The translations under genes and the position numbers were made by a program. Below, one piece after another: positions 62,656 through 64,000 of a stretch of 64,000 bases of DNA. Source of the stretch: Vulcanisaeta sp. JCM 16161 (GTDB lineage Archaea; Thermoproteota; Thermoprotei; Thermoproteales; Thermocladiaceae); NCBI RefSeq assembly GCF_001316285.1, contig NZ_BBDO01000007.1:62001-126000 (forward strand), written 5' to 3'. Below the pieces are notes generated by a model. The model made no database searches, was not told where the DNA came from, and saw only the letters and a program-made list of their open reading frames with translations. Every line of letters starts with the position of its first letter. Position 1 is the first letter of the stretch.

Positions 62656-63102
62656 TCAACCCATTAAATCCATTGGCCCGTAAAAACACTTGATAATCAC
62701 CGTAAAGGCTGGCTGCCCTAACAACCTCCCTAATGAATACCCCACGGTCACCAACGTAAACAGGCACGCCCTGCGTCAAAGCCTAAACCTAACCTCAAAG
62801 GGTAGCAATGGGTCATTAAGCACGGCAACGTCAACCCTATCCTCAGGAAAGCCCAGCGCCAGTGCAAGGTCGCTAACAAGCATGGGCAGCGCATCAATAA
62901 CGTTAACACCGTCCCTAAACATAACCGCAACATCCACATCACTAAGAGGACCAAACACACCATAAACCAGGGAACCGTAAAGCACGGCAAAGTGAATAAA
63001 ATCCTTATAATAATTATTAGTAATCACATCTCTAACAACACCCAACACCCTAAGGCACTCCTCACCACATACACCCATCAAAGCCAATAAAACAACAACC
63101 AA
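62656..63102 (-). CDS. MNT-type minimal nucleotidyltransferase (frameshifted)
   Basis: About 150 residues from 63102, with a break near 62776 and an uncertain 3' end near 62656. The signature GSLVYGVFGPLSDVDVAVMF (GS...G...SDxD) is the MNT active site; a third acidic residue lies in DRVDVAVL. After the break it continues GVPVYVGDRGVFIREVV, the usual MNT tail. It is the upstream partner of the HEPN gene. MNT antitoxins of this kind AMPylate the HEPN toxin in characterised systems. Confidence 0.75.
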
Positions 63103-63159
63103 TTTAAAAGGACTATTTATTGCTTAACAAATAAAACAACAACAACATTTTAAACAAAA

Positions 63160-63318
63160 CTACGAAACCTGCTGACCCTGACCAAGCCTATAAAGCAAAC
63201 GCCTATAATTACGACTATTCCTCCTCCTAGGAAAAAGATTCCTCCTAGGCTTAGGCGGAATCCTAGGCGTCTGACTCCTCACCTTGCCTGCCTTTGTAAG
63301 GCTGCCGTGACTAGGAAT
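63160..63318 (-). CDS. 30S ribosomal protein S30e
   Basis: 52 residues, found by reading the minus strand: [17 protein letters not shown], then [15 protein letters not shown] and a basic C-terminus, the highly conserved S30e sequence. It is one of the small basic ribosomal proteins shared by archaea and eukaryotes. The codon before Pro-Ser-His is ATT (63316-63318), where other S30e genes have ATG, GTG or TTG, and no ATG/GTG/TTG in this frame gives a better start. Either an AUU start is used or a base is wrong there. The stop is TAG at 63160-63162. Confidence 0.85.
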   Translation of the reverse strand: MPSHGSLTKAGKVRSQTPRIPPKPRRNLFPRRRNSRNYRRLLYRLGQGQQVS

Positions 63319-63393
63319 TGAAAATCACCCGTTAGTATTTGCTAAGCAGTCCTATTTAAGTGTTTCCTCATTAATTAAATGAGGATTATTGAT

Positions 63394-63606
63394 TTAACGA
63401 CGATTTTCCGCTTCATTAGTTGCGAGAGGAATTTTGTCAATGTCTATTCCCATTTCAAGGAGGAGGAACTTCGATATGTAGTGTTGCTTATCTGGCCAGT
63501 GTATTACGTAGGCCTGCCTGTACTTACCTTTAGTCTTTATTATTAATGTCCCATAATTACCACATTTGGGGCAGCGAATCCTTATGCCCGTGTTTATGTA
63601 GACCAT
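63394..63606 (-). CDS. small zinc-ribbon-like protein
   Basis: 70 residues, intact. RIRCPKCGNYGTLIIKTKG carries one CxxC knuckle; a second pair is not obvious, though His residues in VIHWPDKQHY could complete a site. Basic and small, it could bind nucleic acid. Its ATG (63604-63606) lies about 25 bases from a TATA box (complement of TTTATAAT near 63631-63638), consistent with a leaderless message, and is overlapped by an inverted repeat. Confidence 0.65.
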   Translation of the reverse strand: MVYINTGIRIRCPKCGNYGTLIIKTKGKYRQAYVIHWPDKQHYISKFLLLEMGIDIDKIPLATNEAENRR

Positions 63607-63625
63607 TGCACCTAATCTGGTGCAA
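63606..63625. promoter_or_regulatory. inverted repeat overlapping the zinc-ribbon gene start, candidate operator
   Basis: TTGCACC-TAATCT-GGTGCAA: perfect 7-bp arms around a 6-base spacer. It fills the space between the TATA box and the start codon of the minus-strand gene, the place where an archaeal repressor would block transcription. Confidence 0.55.
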
Positions 63626-63666
63626 GGGCTTTATAATGCTATCCTTTATTTAACGTTCAATTTTAC

Positions 63667-63686
63667 ATTACACCAATTGGGGTAAT
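63667..63686. promoter_or_regulatory. imperfect palindrome upstream of the 63718 gene
   Basis: ATTACACC-AATT-GGGGTAAT: 8-bp arms with one mismatch, directly before the TATA-like GCTTAAATACC (63687-63697). It could be an activator or repressor site. Confidence 0.4.
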
Positions 63687-63717
63687 GCTTAAATACCCGT
63701 GATTAAGTGCGTCAACC

Positions 63718-64000
63718 ATGGCCACAATTCAAGACCTAACGAAGGACCTGCATAGCTCAGAGATTAGGTTATCAGAACTTAACAACCTACTAACGAATTT
63801 AAGTAATGAGATAATAAATAATTGGGACGAAATAAAGCACAATAGCGTTAAGAGTGTACGAAATTCAGGATTAGGCACTAGGATGCACGAGTTAAGCGAG
63901 TCGTTCAAATTAAATATTGAGTTAGATGAGGTGAATATTGACCGCGATACCCTAAGGCAGGTCTTAGCAGGGCTCGCAATAAGTGACGTGTACTTAAGTG
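63718..64000 (+). CDS. hypothetical protein, 3' end outside window
   Basis: Open from the ATG at 63718 to the window edge, at least 94 residues: MATIQDLTKDLHSSEIR, then LLTNLSNEIINNW and DRDTLRQVLAGLAI. Acidic and mostly helical, probably coiled coil near the N-terminus. The TATA-like box at 63687-63697 gives the expected 21-31-base spacing for a leaderless start. No family recognised. Confidence 0.6.
   Translation, partial: MATIQDLTKDLHSSEIRLSELNNLLTNLSNEIINNWDEIKHNSVKSVRNSGLGTRMHELSESFKLNIELDEVNIDRDTLRQVLAGLAISDVYLS

Noticed and set aside
62644..62779. N-terminal extension of the HEPN gene
   Set aside because: Its sequence (VPVYVGDRGVF) matches the tail of MNT nucleotidyltransferases and belongs to the upstream gene after a frameshift.

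Overview
This window reads as chromosomal DNA of a hyperthermophilic crenarchaeon of the Thermoproteales (Vulcanisaeta / Caldivirga / Thermocladium / Pyrobaculum relatives; the genus cannot be fixed by reading alone). The reasons are PaREP1 and PaREP2b repeat-family proteins, ribosomal protein S30e, archaeal box A promoters about 25 nt before starts, overlapping RTGA stop/start junctions, an initiator tRNA-Met that looks intron-bearing, and tungsten-type aldehyde ferredoxin oxidoreductase.

A major caveat applies everywhere: roughly one apparent single-base frameshift occurs per kb, hitting housekeeping genes (nadA, nadB, nadC, speE, an acyl-CoA synthetase) and even the T-stem of a tRNA. Most look like lost bases in short homopolymers. 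I therefore read most breaks as sequencing or assembly indels and annotate the joined genes, keeping 'pseudogene' for cases where sequence is really missing.

Layout. 1-6.5 kb: tandem array of five paralogous AAA+ ATPases with overlapping starts and gene-conversion tracts, interrupted by a two-gene module (ABC-type/OLD-like ATPase plus a small PD-(D/E)xK-like protein). 6.5-7.1 kb: PaREP1 (HEPN-like). 7.2-24.5 kb: surface-glycan island with about a dozen GT4/GT2 glycosyltransferases, two sugar epimerases, methyltransferases, a membrane GT-C-like protein and several truncated glycosyltransferases. 24.7-31.5 kb: a seven-gene minus-strand operon encoding a replication machine: B-family DNA polymerase, PriS/PriL-like archaeo-eukaryotic primase, SF3-like helicase and four small proteins. 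I think it is an integrated, previously unrecognised plasmid or virus replicon and the most interesting part of the window. 31.7-39.3 kb: accessory zone of PaREP1 copies, retropepsin-like aspartic proteases, further ATPases (one with an internal deletion) and a DUF4258-like small protein. 39.4-42.4 kb: polyprenol-type GT2, tRNA-Met, PaREP2b. 42.7-64 kb: mostly core metabolism, comprising a nadA-nadB-nadC NAD operon, acyl-CoA synthetase, MFS transporter, aldehyde ferredoxin oxidoreductase, an EF1A-like protein without a GTPase domain, CoA transferase, tRNA-Leu, aminopropyltransferase, class III aminotransferase, membrane proteins, an MNT/HEPN pair, and S30e, which begins at an ATT in this sequence.
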